DNA from: Gammaproteobacteria bacterium
GTDB lineage: Bacteria; Pseudomonadota; Gammaproteobacteria; Pseudomonadales; Pseudohongiellaceae
NCBI GenBank assembly: GCA_029253585.1
Contig: JAQWZF010000036.1
Span: 62,001-126,000, forward strand
Reading direction: 5' to 3'
DNA: 64,000 nucleotides
The translations under genes were made by a program, and so were the position numbers. The stretch's first letter is position 1, and each line of letters opens with the position of its first letter. Positions 29,302 through 39,000 of this stretch are shown here, one piece after another. The notes below the pieces were generated by a model. The model had not been told where the DNA came from, made no database searches, and saw only the letters and a list, made by a program, of their open reading frames with translations.

Positions 29302-29670
29302 CTAATTACCCCAGAAAATCTGAATGCCCCATAGCAAATAAACCGCGATCAACAGAACGCAGCCCGCTTGAAACATTATTCTAAAAAAAGTCGCATTCTT
29401 GCCTAGCTGTAGAGACGTCATGTAGTCGGTGGAGATTGTCCACATGCCGATCCAAGCGTGAGCACATAGAGCCAGCAGTGTAATCAGACTGAACAAACGC
29501 ATAGCATTGTTGTCGAAGATCGAACTCCACTTTTCGAAATCCATGTCTGGATTCATAACGAAGATAGCTAGCATGAACAGAGAATACGTAGCCAAAATAA
29601 TTGCGCTAAAGCGCTGTACAACCCAATCGAAGAGACCGGAACGCCCCAGATTCGTAACATTCGCTACCAT
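29302..29670 (-). CDS. sdhD: Succinate dehydrogenase membrane anchor subunit SdhD
   Basis: The 122-residue protein has three membrane helices and the heme-binding region CAHAWIGMWTISTDYM. LGRSGLFDWVVQRFSA near the N terminus matches SdhD. Longer in-frame starts exist upstream, up to 29724, but ATG 29670 is preferred because AGGAG lies 7 bases before it and the result (MVANVTNLGRSG) matches the family. It overlaps the end of sdhC by 7 bases. Confidence 0.92.
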   Translation of the reverse strand: MVANVTNLGRSGLFDWVVQRFSAIILATYSLFMLAIFVMNPDMDFEKWSSIFDNNAMRLFSLITLLALCAHAWIGMWTISTDYMTSLQLGKNATFFRIMFQAGCVLLIAVYLLWGIQIFWGN

Positions 29671-30038
29671 ATCCATACTCCTGCAACGATGATGGCTACA
29701 GCAGACAGCGCGAGCGTTATACACGCACCTATGAAGCCACCTCTTAGCGTCTCACCGAAGCCTAAGTCCATAAGCAAATGTTTGATCCCTGCTATCAAGT
29801 GATAGAGCAAACCCGCCAGCACAGCCCAGGCCATGAACTTGATCAAGACGTTGCTCAGCAACTCCTGCACCAGCGCAAAGCCCGATTCAGACTGCAGGGA
29901 GAGTTCCAGCAAGTACAACATCAGAGCAACGCCAATAAAGATGAAAGCGCCTGAGAGTCGATGTAGCAAAGATGTGATCGCTGGCAAGGGGTAGTTAAAG
30001 GTAGTTATGTCGAGATTTTTTGGTCTATTATCGTTCAC
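29664..30038 (-). CDS. sdhC: Succinate dehydrogenase cytochrome b556 subunit SdhC
   Basis: The 124-residue protein starts MNDNRPKNLDITTFNYPLPAITSL. SLLHRLSGAFIFIGV carries the quinone-site serine and arginine, and LYHLIAGIKHLLMDLG holds the heme-ligand histidine. It anchors the SdhAB catalytic part with SdhD. The start is GTG at 30038. It is the first gene of the sdh cluster and is divergent from gltA. Confidence 0.95.
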   Translation of the reverse strand: MNDNRPKNLDITTFNYPLPAITSLLHRLSGAFIFIGVALMLYLLELSLQSESGFALVQELLSNVLIKFMAWAVLAGLLYHLIAGIKHLLMDLGFGETLRGGFIGACITLALSAVAIIVAGVWIW

Positions 30039-30309
30039 TTTCTGCCCGTCGCGTTGGCCAATAAAATTTACGCGTCTTTCGCAAGCCCAAGCCTTTGAAA
30101 CGACGCAAACTGATTGAATTAATTACAGTATTTAAGCGTGCAAAACGGAGGAAAGTATATGCCGTAAAGCCACGTAATACAATGAATCCAGTAGTTTTTC
30201 ACCGAATAATGACAATGTTCTGTCAATACCGCAGAGACGTTGAAATTCAAGCCAACTCTCCCTAGCAGAAGAGCCAGTTAATCAGTATGACTCGGAACCT
30301 ATAAAGAAA

Positions 30310-30342
30310 GGCTTTTGCCGCTATACATAGGCTGTAAAAGCC
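30310..30342. other. Hairpin in the sdh-gltA control region
   Basis: GGCTTTT (30310-30316) pairs with AAAAGCC (30336-30342); inside, GCC pairs with GGC and CTAT with ATAG. On the minus strand the stem is followed by TTTCTTTAT, terminator-like. It lies upstream of the gltA promoter. Confidence 0.45.
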
Positions 30343-30383
30343 CCAAAATCGCGATGGACACTGAGCTTGAGCATATAAAAAAT

Positions 30384-30413
30384 TTGACAAATAGCACCCT
30401 CTCTACCTAGTAT
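30384..30413 (+). promoter_or_regulatory. Sigma-70 promoter for gltA
   Basis: A perfect TTGACA (30384-30389) and TAGTAT (30408-30413) are separated by 18 bases. The start would be near 30420, giving a leader of about 100 bases before the gltA ATG. No other candidate of this quality is in the gap. Confidence 0.7.
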
Positions 30414-30522
30414 TGCCGACCTGTTCAGACACTGAGCAGGCCACTAAAAGTACGCGAAGCCAGCTGTAAGCAGTTGTTTCCCCTAGAAAACTCAATTAAA
30501 GAAGAAGTTACAGGAGTCACGC

Positions 30523-31794
30523 ATGAGCGCAAGAAAGGCCCAGTTAACCATCGACGGAGTTGATAAACCTATCGAACTACCCGTCTATGAAAGCAGCACT
30601 GGCCCAGACGTAGTGGACGTAAGCAGCCTTGTAGGCCAAGGCTTCTTTACCTACGACTCCGGCTTCATGTCCACTGCAGCCTGTGAATCTGATATCACAT
30701 TCATCGATGGCGGCAAGGGAGTCCTACTCCATCGCGGCTATCCCATAGAGCAGCTTGCCGAGAAGGTGAGCTTTCTTGACACTTGCTACCTGCTTTTGAA
30801 CGGCGAATTACCGAACCCGGCCGAGAAGGAAGATTTTGAGAATATTATCCGCTACCACACCATGGTAGATGAGCAGATCCACCGCTTCTTTCGGGGTTTT
30901 CCTCGCACTTCTCACCCCATGGCAATGCTAATGAGCGTGGTAGGTGCCCTTTCAGCGTTCTACCATGACAAGCTAGACAAAGATAACCCTGAGCACCGCA
31001 AACTCGTGGCACACAGGGTCATCGCCAAGATGCCAACACTGGCAGCCATGTGCTACAAACACGGCGTTGGGCAGCCCTTCATGTATCCGCAGAACAATAT
31101 GGGTTTTGCCGAGAACTTCCTACACATGATGTTCGGCACGCCTTGCGATGCACCGAATGTTAGTCCTGTATTAGCCAAGGCGATGGATACCATCTTCCTT
31201 CTGCATGCAGACCACGAACAAAATGCATCAACCTCTACAGTCCGTCTAGCTGGCTCTTCTGGTGCCAACCCCTATGCTTGTATTGCTTCTGGCATAGCCG
31301 CACTGTGGGGCCCTGCTCACGGCGGTGCTAATGAGGCAGTGCTTGAGCAGCTGCACGAGATTGGCGATGAGAAGAATATTGAAGAATACATTCTTCGTGC
31401 CAAGGACAAGGACGATCCATTCCGCCTTATGGGATTTGGCCACAGGGTCTATAAGAACTTCGACCCTCGCGCTACGGTAATGCGTGAAATCTGCAATGAG
31501 GTATTAGATGAGCTTGGCCTAGAGGATGATCCACTATTCAAGATTGCCCGCAAGCTAGAGAAGATTGCTCTGGAAGACGAATACTTTATCGAACGTAAGC
31601 TGTATCCGAACGTCGATTTCTATTCGGGCATTATTCTGAAGGCTATTGGCATTCCTACCAGCCTATTTACGGTAATCTTTGCGACAGGCAGAACGCCAGG
31701 CTGGATCGCCCACTGGGACGAGATGCTAAGCAATCCATACCGCATCGGCAGACCACGGCAGCTTTACAAGGGCCATACCAAGAGAGACATCTAG
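30523..31794 (+). CDS. gltA: Citrate synthase
   Basis: The 423-residue protein is the type II, hexameric form of Gram-negative bacteria. It condenses acetyl-CoA and oxaloacetate. Active-site segments are [30 protein letters not shown] and [17 protein letters not shown], which include the catalytic histidines; the aspartate is in [14 protein letters not shown] 30523 has AGGAG 6 bases upstream. It is divergent from sdhCDAB and ends at a perfect 26-bp palindrome. Confidence 0.98.
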   Translation: MSARKAQLTIDGVDKPIELPVYESSTGPDVVDVSSLVGQGFFTYDSGFMSTAACESDITFIDGGKGVLLHRGYPIEQLAEKVSFLDTCYLLLNGELPNPAEKEDFENIIRYHTMVDEQIHRFFRGFPRTSHPMAMLMSVVGALSAFYHDKLDKDNPEHRKLVAHRVIAKMPTLAAMCYKHGVGQPFMYPQNNMGFAENFLHMMFGTPCDAPNVSPVLAKAMDTIFLLHADHEQNASTSTVRLAGSSGANPYACIASGIAALWGPAHGGANEAVLEQLHEIGDEKNIEEYILRAKDKDDPFRLMGFGHRVYKNFDPRATVMREICNEVLDELGLEDDPLFKIARKLEKIALEDEYFIERKLYPNVDFYSGIILKAIGIPTSLFTVIFATGRTPGWIAHWDEMLSNPYRIGRPRQLYKGHTKRDI

Positions 31795-31801
31795 GCTAAA
31801 T

Positions 31802-31827
31802 GGCTATCGCTGCCGGCAGCGATAGCC
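31802..31827. terminator. Perfect 26-bp palindrome after gltA
   Basis: GGCTATCGCTGCC is followed directly by its reverse complement. As RNA it would form an 11-bp stem with a CCGG loop, starting 7 bases after the gltA stop. There is no T-run on either side. It may protect the mRNA 3' end or act as a Rho-related terminator. Confidence 0.6.
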
Positions 31828-31944
31828 CAATCCTCTGCTGTACGAAAGTACACAGGAACATCGCTATATTAGCCCCGCTAGCATTAATCACGGGCACGGC
31901 AACGCAGACCTCACTTAGGTGAATATCATCGGTAGGTAAGGAAA

Positions 31945-32020
31945 TGGTGGAGCCTAACGGGATCGAACCGTTGACCTCAACGCTGCCAGCGTTGCGCTCT
32001 CCCAGCTGAGCTAAGGCCCC
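31945..32020 (-). tRNA. tRNA-Ala (anticodon GGC)
   Basis: A 76-base gene on the minus strand with encoded CCA. The acceptor stem GGGGCCT/AGGCTCC pairs with one G-U, the D arm is GCTC-AGCTGGGA-GAGC, the anticodon loop is CTGGCAG, and the T loop is TTCGATC. The GGC anticodon reads GCC and GCU alanine codons. A strong promoter lies 24 bases upstream. Confidence 0.97.
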
Positions 32021-32043
32021 ATCACCACTTTCGAGGAAGGCGC

Positions 32044-32072
32044 ATTCTAAGCACAGTCGCTAAGTCTGTCAA
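32044..32072 (-). promoter_or_regulatory. Promoter for tRNA-Ala
   Basis: Minus-strand TTGACA (32067-32072) and TAGAAT (32044-32049) have a 17-base spacer. The GC-rich bases after the -10 (GCGCC) form the kind of discriminator seen in stable-RNA promoters under stringent control. Confidence 0.8.
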
Positions 32073-32104
32073 CGCAGCGCGCCTATCTAAAACACTAATA
32101 TTCA

Positions 32105-33586
32105 CTAGAGAGAACGAAATTCTTTTTCCAAGACCTTCGCCTGTTTCTTGGAGATACCGCCCACTACTCTAATTCCATGGCGTATTCGCGCTCTTGTGAT
32201 ATCGATGCCCAATATTGCAATCGACTCGATAACAGAGGTAGAGACCGCCTTGCCGCTAATCGCAACAAACAAAGGAAACAGGAAATCCCTTATCTTTAAC
32301 CCCAGCTGCCCTGCGAGTGCCTGAAGCTCTGTCTCGACAACGTCCCTGCTCAGCTCTTCCACTTCCTCTAATTTCCAGAGCGTGAATTGCAGTATCTTGG
32401 CCGCGAGAGATAGCTCAACCGACTTATGCTGAAAGTCCGCCTCGCCTAATTCCAGCTGACCGTCAACAAAGAATCCACTCAGAGAAACAACATCACTGAA
32501 TCGCTCAACGCGCTGCTTGAGAAGCGGTACTATCTGAGAGATCTTATCTGGATCGAATGCCCATGCAGCAAAACGCCTGGCGAACTCTTCATCGCTAAGC
32601 TCTTCGCGAATATACTTGCCATTTAACCAATCCAGTTTCTCAATATCGAATATCGGCCCACCTAGCGACACGCGACTAATGTCAAAGCTCGCCTCCATCT
32701 CAGCGAGCGAAAATTTCTCTTCGCCAGAAGGCATCGTCCAGCCCATCATGCCCAAATAGTTCAACAAGGCCTCCGGCAAATAACCCATCGCCTCATAGTA
32801 GCGAATGCTGGTGGGATTCTTGCGTTTACTTAATTTGCTCTTATCGGGATTACGCAGCAGTGGCATATGACAGAACTTTGGCGCTTCCCAGTCGAAGTAT
32901 TGATAGAGCAAAATGTGTTTCGGAGTGGAATTAATCCACTCCTCACCGCGAATGACATGGGAAATTTCCATAAGGTGGTCATCCACCACATTGGCAAAAT
33001 GGTAGGTTGGCATGCCGTCAGACTTGATCAATACCTGCATATCGATCTGGGACCATGCGATATTCACCTTGCCACGCAAGATATCTTCAAATTCGCACTC
33101 ACCGTTTTGCGGAATCTTCATGCGAATCACATGCTGCTCGCCCGCCGCCTGCTTGGTTTCACTCTCTTCCTGAGTCAGCTGCAGACAATGACCATCGTAA
33201 CCGGGTTGAAACTTGTCCAACATCTGCTGCTTGCGCACCTCACCGAGCCGCTCGGAGCTGCAGAAACACCGAAAGGCGGATCCGTTGTCCAGCAGTTGCT
33301 GAATATGCTTCGAATAAATAGCAGAGCGCTCACTTTGCCGATATGGGCCAGCACCAGCCTCACAGCCGGGGCCCTCGTCCCAAGACAGGCCTAGCCACTT
33401 GAGAGAGCTAAGAATGTCTTGTTCCGACTTGCTCGTGCTACGCTCCCTATCCGTATCTTCTATGCGCAACACGAAGTCACCGCCATGCAGGTGTGCAAAG
33501 CAGCGATTGAATAACGCGATGTAGGCCGTGCCAACATGTGGGTCTCCAGTTGGAGACGGTGCTATACGGGTACGAACTTTCTTCAT
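32105..33586 (-). CDS. gltX: Glutamyl-tRNA synthetase
   Basis: The 493-residue class I synthetase has the HIGH motif as PSPTGDPHVGT (residues 10-20), RIEDTDRERS, and the KMSKS loop as KSKLSKRKNP. The C-terminal anticodon-binding helical region follows. It charges tRNA-Glu; a tRNA-Glu gene lies 21 kb away in this window. The cysteines in FRCFCSS are where some GluRS proteins bind zinc, but the full zinc set is not evident. It is convergent with nothing and divergent from dusA. Confidence 0.96.
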   Translation of the reverse strand: MKKVRTRIAPSPTGDPHVGTAYIALFNRCFAHLHGGDFVLRIEDTDRERSTSKSEQDILSSLKWLGLSWDEGPGCEAGAGPYRQSERSAIYSKHIQQLLDNGSAFRCFCSSERLGEVRKQQMLDKFQPGYDGHCLQLTQEESETKQAAGEQHVIRMKIPQNGECEFEDILRGKVNIAWSQIDMQVLIKSDGMPTYHFANVVDDHLMEISHVIRGEEWINSTPKHILLYQYFDWEAPKFCHMPLLRNPDKSKLSKRKNPTSIRYYEAMGYLPEALLNYLGMMGWTMPSGEEKFSLAEMEASFDISRVSLGGPIFDIEKLDWLNGKYIREELSDEEFARRFAAWAFDPDKISQIVPLLKQRVERFSDVVSLSGFFVDGQLELGEADFQHKSVELSLAAKILQFTLWKLEEVEELSRDVVETELQALAGQLGLKIRDFLFPLFVAISGKAVSTSVIESIAILGIDITRARIRHGIRVVGGISKKQAKVLEKEFRSL

Positions 33587-33782
33587 ATTGCTTCTACTCG
33601 AGATGACCCCATATCTACGATCGACCCAGCAGGAACTCGGGGGCCTCCGACTTATTGAAGGCGAGATTATACGCGATTCGACTTCAATTCCTATCTTAGT
33701 CGAATTAACGATTGGCGCTACTTCTTGACATGCAAAGGAGCATTCGCTAAAACCTGCGTCCCATTATAAGGAAAGCCCTAAG

Positions 33783-34808
33783 GTGCAATCGTTGAAGAGC
33801 GCTTCTGAGCAAGCAGTTATACCCCAGATCACAGAACCGCCAGTAGCTTTAAGCCACCGTTTCTGTGTCGCCCCGATGATGGATTGGACCGATCGTCACG
33901 ATCGTGTATTCCTGCGCCAGCTGTCCGCACATACCCTGCTCTATACCGAGATGGTAACAAGCGCGGCACTGAAACACGGTGACGCAAATTATCTACTGCA
34001 ACACAGCCCCGATGAGAATCCCGTTGCTTTGCAACTTGGAGGGAGCGATCCGGAAGAGTTGGCCCAAGCAGCGGTATTGGGCGAACGCGCTGGATACGAC
34101 GAAATAAATCTCAATGTAGGCTGCCCTAGCGATAGAGTTCAGTCTGGCGCTTTTGGTGCCTGCTTGATGGCGGAGCCGGAACTTGTTGGCAGATGCATCC
34201 AAAGCATGATGGCTAGCGTTGATCTACCTGTGACGGTAAAGTGCCGCATTGGAATAGATGATCGTGATAGCCAAGCCGAACTAGAAGACTTCGTGGGTAA
34301 AGTAGCGACTGCCGGCTGCGAGCTGTTCATCGTGCATGCACGCAAAGCAATCCTTTCCGGACTGAGCCCAAAAGAGAACCGTGAAATTCCACCGCTTAAT
34401 TACGAAAGCGTGTTCACCCTCAAACGCAGCTTTCCCGAATTATCGATCATCATCAACGGCGGGATAAAAACACTGGAAGAGGCGGTCGCATTGCTTGATT
34501 CGACGGATGGCGTGATGCTAGGCAGAGAAGCCTACCAGAACCCCTTCATTCTCAACGAAGTTGACAACCAGTTCTTCGGCGCCATGAAGAACGCCTGCAC
34601 CCGTATCGAGCGCTTACAGAAATTCATACCCTACATAGAGCAAGAACTAGATCGTGGTACTCCGCTCCACCATATGACACGACATATACTTGGCTTATTC
34701 AAAGGGCAGAAAGGTGGTAAACAATTTCGGAGACACCTAAGCGAGAACAGCTACAAGAAATCGGCTGGAATTGAAGTTTTACTCGATGCTGCTTCTTTCG
34801 TGAGCTAA
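33783..34808 (+). CDS. dusA: tRNA-dihydrouridine(20/20a) synthase DusA
   Basis: The 341-residue flavoprotein reduces uridine to dihydrouridine in the tRNA D loop. CVAPMMDWTDRHDRVF is the DusA-specific N-terminal motif, the catalytic cysteine is in LNVGCPSDRVQSGAFG, and the C-terminal part has MTRHILGLFKGQKGGKQFRR. The start is GTG at 33783, with AAGGA upstream. DusB and DusC are less likely because MDWTDRH is characteristic of DusA. Confidence 0.95.
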   Translation: MQSLKSASEQAVIPQITEPPVALSHRFCVAPMMDWTDRHDRVFLRQLSAHTLLYTEMVTSAALKHGDANYLLQHSPDENPVALQLGGSDPEELAQAAVLGERAGYDEINLNVGCPSDRVQSGAFGACLMAEPELVGRCIQSMMASVDLPVTVKCRIGIDDRDSQAELEDFVGKVATAGCELFIVHARKAILSGLSPKENREIPPLNYESVFTLKRSFPELSIIINGGIKTLEEAVALLDSTDGVMLGREAYQNPFILNEVDNQFFGAMKNACTRIERLQKFIPYIEQELDRGTPLHHMTRHILGLFKGQKGGKQFRRHLSENSYKKSAGIEVLLDAASFVS

Positions 34809-34854
34809 TTCAAGATAAGTGACGACAATAGACTAAAACAGAGGAATAGACCCC

Positions 34855-35322
34855 GTGATCGACGCGATTATGAGCTTTTTTGAAGACAAACTTGCGAAAG
34901 ACGACGTCAGTGTGACTAGCGACGCCCTACTCAGCCAGGTTGACCTAACCTGCGCCGCTTTACTGATCGAGGTAATGAATTCCGATCATGAATTGGACGA
35001 ACGCGAACATGTGGAATTTATGAAGGTTCTGAAACAAAGCTATCAGGTTGCAGATGAAGACTTGGAAGAGTTGACAAAACTAGCTAAGGAAGAGGTTCAT
35101 GATGCGACGTCTCTGTATGAATTTACTCGACTGATAAATGACAATTACGACAACGAGCAGAAAATCGCTTTAATAAAAAACATGTGGCGTATTGCCTTTG
35201 CCGACGAGAAGCTCGACAAGTATGAAGACCACCTGATCAGAAAAATTTCAGAGCTCATCTATGTTTCACACAGTGATTTCATCAAGACGAAGTTACAAGT
35301 AAGAAACGCGCGACCCGGCTAA
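34855..35322 (+). CDS. TerB-like helical protein
   Basis: The 155-residue all-helical protein resembles the TerB (tellurite-resistance B) family. Two similar halves each carry an acidic helical motif: LLIEVMNSDHELDEREHVEF and RIAFADEKLDKYEDHLI. TerB proteins may bind metal ions through such acidic segments. No other ter genes are near, so a role in tellurite resistance is not supported. The start is GTG at 34855 with GAGGA upstream. It follows dusA by 46 bases. Confidence 0.7.
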   Translation: MIDAIMSFFEDKLAKDDVSVTSDALLSQVDLTCAALLIEVMNSDHELDEREHVEFMKVLKQSYQVADEDLEELTKLAKEEVHDATSLYEFTRLINDNYDNEQKIALIKNMWRIAFADEKLDKYEDHLIRKISELIYVSHSDFIKTKLQVRNARPG

Positions 35323-35333
35323 AAAAATTCTAT

Positions 35334-36062
35334 TTAGAAGTTACCGAAATCGCCGAATTCATCTTCGACCTGACCATCAGTAACCAGGTATTCGCGCCTC
35401 TGCACATAGGCCTCGCGCACGAAGAGATAACGGTTACCCGTGATTAGCTCATCCAGAGCGAGACGACCGGACCGAGAGTCTGTTTCCCTAACAAAAAACA
35501 GGGTCAGACGCAGCGATTCATCTTTATGGTACTGAATAGGGTTAAAAAAGGTATCGAGCACCAAGCCAAAAGAGTCTCTTAGATTGCTTGCTCCAAAGAC
35601 TGGAAGCATGACGTAGGGCCCTGCAGCCACGCCCCACCTACCAAGAGTTTGCCCAAAATCTTCTTCATTCTTGGAGAGGCCATAACCACCAGCGACATCC
35701 AATACCCCACCCAAACCCAGTGTCGTGTTCACCAAGAGACGGCCAGAATCATTTAGCGCAGCGTCGAACTTTAGTTGTAAAAGGTTATTCACAAAGACAT
35801 TGATATCATCGATGTTACTAAAAATATTCCGGATACCCTGCCGCGCTATTCTAGGTGTAAAAGTGGTATAGGCAATCGATACAGGTCTTACAACTACCCG
35901 ATCGAAATAGTCGTTGAGCGTGAAGACTCTCTCATTAGCCTCGCGCCAGGGGTCATAGGTTTGGGCCTGAGCGGGGGCTATCGAAAAGACACATAGAAGT
36001 AACGGCGGCCAGGAGGCCCCGCGCGCATACGTGAAAAACTGCTGTGTAATAGAATATTTCAC
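35334..36062 (-). CDS. mlaA: MlaA (VacJ) family outer-membrane lipid-asymmetry protein, without lipobox
   Basis: About 242 residues. An N-terminal signal peptide is followed by the MlaA domain: YDPWREANERVFTLNDYFD, INVFVNNLLQLKFDAA, NTTLGLGGVLDVAG and GQTLGRWGVAAGPYVMLP. MlaA sits in the outer membrane and passes surface phospholipids to MlaC. E. coli MlaA is a lipoprotein; here the only nearby cysteine is in PLLLCVF, which is not a lipobox, and cleavage after AQA is more likely. GTG 36062 is chosen; a longer TTG start at 36101 would overlap hrpA. Confidence 0.88.
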   Translation of the reverse strand: MKYSITQQFFTYARGASWPPLLLCVFSIAPAQAQTYDPWREANERVFTLNDYFDRVVVRPVSIAYTTFTPRIARQGIRNIFSNIDDINVFVNNLLQLKFDAALNDSGRLLVNTTLGLGGVLDVAGGYGLSKNEEDFGQTLGRWGVAAGPYVMLPVFGASNLRDSFGLVLDTFFNPIQYHKDESLRLTLFFVRETDSRSGRLALDELITGNRYLFVREAYVQRREYLVTDGQVEDEFGDFGNF

Positions 36063-36084
36063 GATTTCGCCAACTTTTGGAGCT

Positions 36085-39000
36085 TTAATGCAATGTCTCA
36101 AACAACTTGTTTATGCGCTTCTCGGAAACTGCAATTCGTGTCCCCAGAGTCTGAGCGAACAGTGATACTCGAAATTCTTCCAACATCCAGCGCAATGTCT
36201 GTAGTTCTGTCTTGTCGCTGGCCTTAGCCTTAGCTTCAAGCGCGGTATATTTCAGCCAGTACTGGGATAGTAGCTCAGTATTCGGCTTATCCTTATCCCC
36301 CATATGAGGGGCCTTGCTCAGACGGACTGAAATCGCCTTCAAATACCTTGGGTATTCAGTAAACCAAACTAGACCGGTCTCAGAAAAAAAGCTCTCATGG
36401 AGAAGTCCGGCCAATTGCTTCTCGATATCTTCCGCAACATAGGCCAGCGCTCCTTGCCTAAATTCAGCTATGGCGCGACCGATGACAAAATGCTCCTCTA
36501 CAACCTTGGCAAATAGTGTCTCAATCTTTTCTGCATGGCCTATGATCTTCGGCTTTCCAGTCTCCAGCCGCTGTAGAAAGTCTGACTTAGTTCTAGGCAA
36601 CGATTCTTCTAGATCGAAAGCTGCCACATAGCTAATCCAAATCGCATCTTTTGCAAACCTAGCTAGTGGAAACGGGGCCTTAAGAACCAGCACATCGGCC
36701 AATCGACTAAACTTCTTCTTTAGCTGATTTCGCTGTTGGATACTCCGCAATTGAAAGAGTTTGACCAAGCCCTGCAGGTGACTCTTGTTAGCGAAAAACC
36801 TGTCGGTAAATAAGTTTACGCCTACCGTATCGCCTTCAACAACAAGCGCGGGAAATCGAATTAATTTAAGTGTCTCACCTATTTCTACCTGCTCTGGCAG
36901 GTTATCGAACACCCAATCCTTAGCCCCGGCTATTTCCAGGGGATGATTATAGGCAGTTTCACTCGCCGACTTGTGACTCGTATCACTAGCATGCATGTCA
37001 GCCAGGCCATTCTCAAACAGCCCTTGCTCCTCTAGTTGGGCCTTCACCTGATCGATACTGCCAGCGAAAGCAATCTCATTGCCCCCATCGCCCATTACGC
37101 GTATTTTCGTTTTCAGATGAGCCGGCAAGTCGATCTGCTCAAACTCTGCTCTGTCTACTTCCAAACCCTTGAGATTGCGAATCTGTGATAACAAAGAATC
37201 TATTATGTCGCCGTCAGCATTGGACATTTGTTCACAAGCTTGTTTAACGAAAGCATTCACAGGAATGAAGTTCTTGCGGCGGGACTTGGGCAGCCCTTTA
37301 ATCAAGGCCGTGCATTTCTCAATCAAATTACCAGGTACAGCCCAGTCCAGATCCACCTGACGCAACTGACTAATCATCGCCAATGGCACCTCTAGCGTTG
37401 CACCATCAGCCTTATTGCCAAGTTCAAATACGTAGTCCAGGCGAAGCTCGTTCCTGTGAATAGCCGCTGCATCGGGAAATGCCTGCATCGCATCAATGGC
37501 CGTTTCCGAGCTAATCAGGTTGTCTACTGTCATCGAGAGCAGCTCTTCGGCAGCTCTGCCCTGCTTCTTTATCCATGAGCTTAGATCGCGAGTCGAGCAT
37601 ACATCCTCAGGGATACGCCGCTCGTAGAATGCGATAAGATCCCGTTCCGTGACCAATAGCTCCGGACGACGCATCTTCTCCTCCTGCTTTGCCAGTGAGG
37701 AAACCAATTCCAAATTGTTTTTATAAAACTTAAGCCCAATGGCTATCTCACCTGGAACCAGCCCTTCCCTAATAAATAACTCTCTAGAAACCTTAGGGTC
37801 AATCTTGTTATAGCTGAGAAGAGATTTCTCTATGATCACCAGGCCGTAGAGCTGCACCTTCTCATAAGCCACGACCTGTTGGCGCTTCTTGCTCCAATGA
37901 GGTTCAAAGTACTCGCGCTTGACCAGATGAAGAGCCATTGCTTCAACCCATTCTGGCTGGATTTTGGCAGCTTGCGTGGCAAAGGTCTGGGACGTTTCGA
38001 TCTGCTCGCCAGTTACAATCCACTTCGCCCCTCTATTCGATAGAACAGAGGTCGAAAACAGAGAGAATGACTTGTTCCTATTTCCGCGATAGTTTCTGCC
38101 CTCGAGACGCTTCGCGATTTGATTTAGGGAACCGCTGATCAGGCTCTTGTGAATTGCCTCGTAGTCCCCCGCTTCCTTATTAGTTCTCAGCCCCAGTCTC
38201 TGACAGGAGAGGACTAGCTGGTGATGAACTTCGCGCCATTCGCGCATGCGCATATAGGAAAGGAAATATTTTTTGCAGTGCTTTCGAAGCTGCCCCTGAT
38301 TTATGTCCTGCCGTCTTTTCTCGTAATCATCCCAGAGAGTGACCAGGGAGAGGAAGTCAGAATCTGGATGCTCGAACTCAGCCAGCTGCTGCATTGCCTG
38401 CTGCCTGTTTTCACTCGATATTTCTCTGGGATCCTGAATGCTTAACCCGCTAACTATTATAAGCAACTCACGCAGGCAGCCCTGTGCACTCGCCGTTATC
38501 AGCATGCGAGAATATTTGGGATCTACAGGCAGAATCGCCATCTTACGACCACTGTCGGTAAGCTTTCGGGAATTGCTCAGGGCATCGAGCTCTATCAGCA
38601 GCTTTGCTCCTTCGTTAATTGCCCTTGGCTCTGGAGCATCCAGAAACGGAAACTTCTCAATATCACCCAGACGAAGGTGCTTCATGCGCAAAATCACCGA
38701 AGCCAAATTAGTGCGCATGATTTCCGGGTCGGTAAACTCGGGTCTACCCTCGAAGTCATTCTCCGAATACAGACGGACACAGACGCCATCTGCCATGCGT
38801 CCACAGCGGCCCTTGCGCTGGTTTGCACTCGCCTGTGATATGGCCTCTATGGGAAGCCTTTGCACCTTGCTCTGCAGACTATAGCGGCTGATGCGCGCGA
38901 GCCCGGTATCAATCACATAATTGATGCCGGGTACGGTAATCGAAGTCTCCGCGACGTTAGTCGCCAGCACTATCTTCCGGCCTCTACCGGGCTTGAATAT

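Larger units (their letters stand above)
30039..30522. other. 484-bp divergent control region between sdhC and gltA
   Basis: No gene is seen. It holds a clear gltA promoter (30384-30413) and a stable hairpin at 30310-30342. The sdhC promoter must also lie here on the minus strand, but no strong -35/-10 pair stands out. The AT-rich stretch 30107-30170 is a likely place. Confidence 0.6.
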
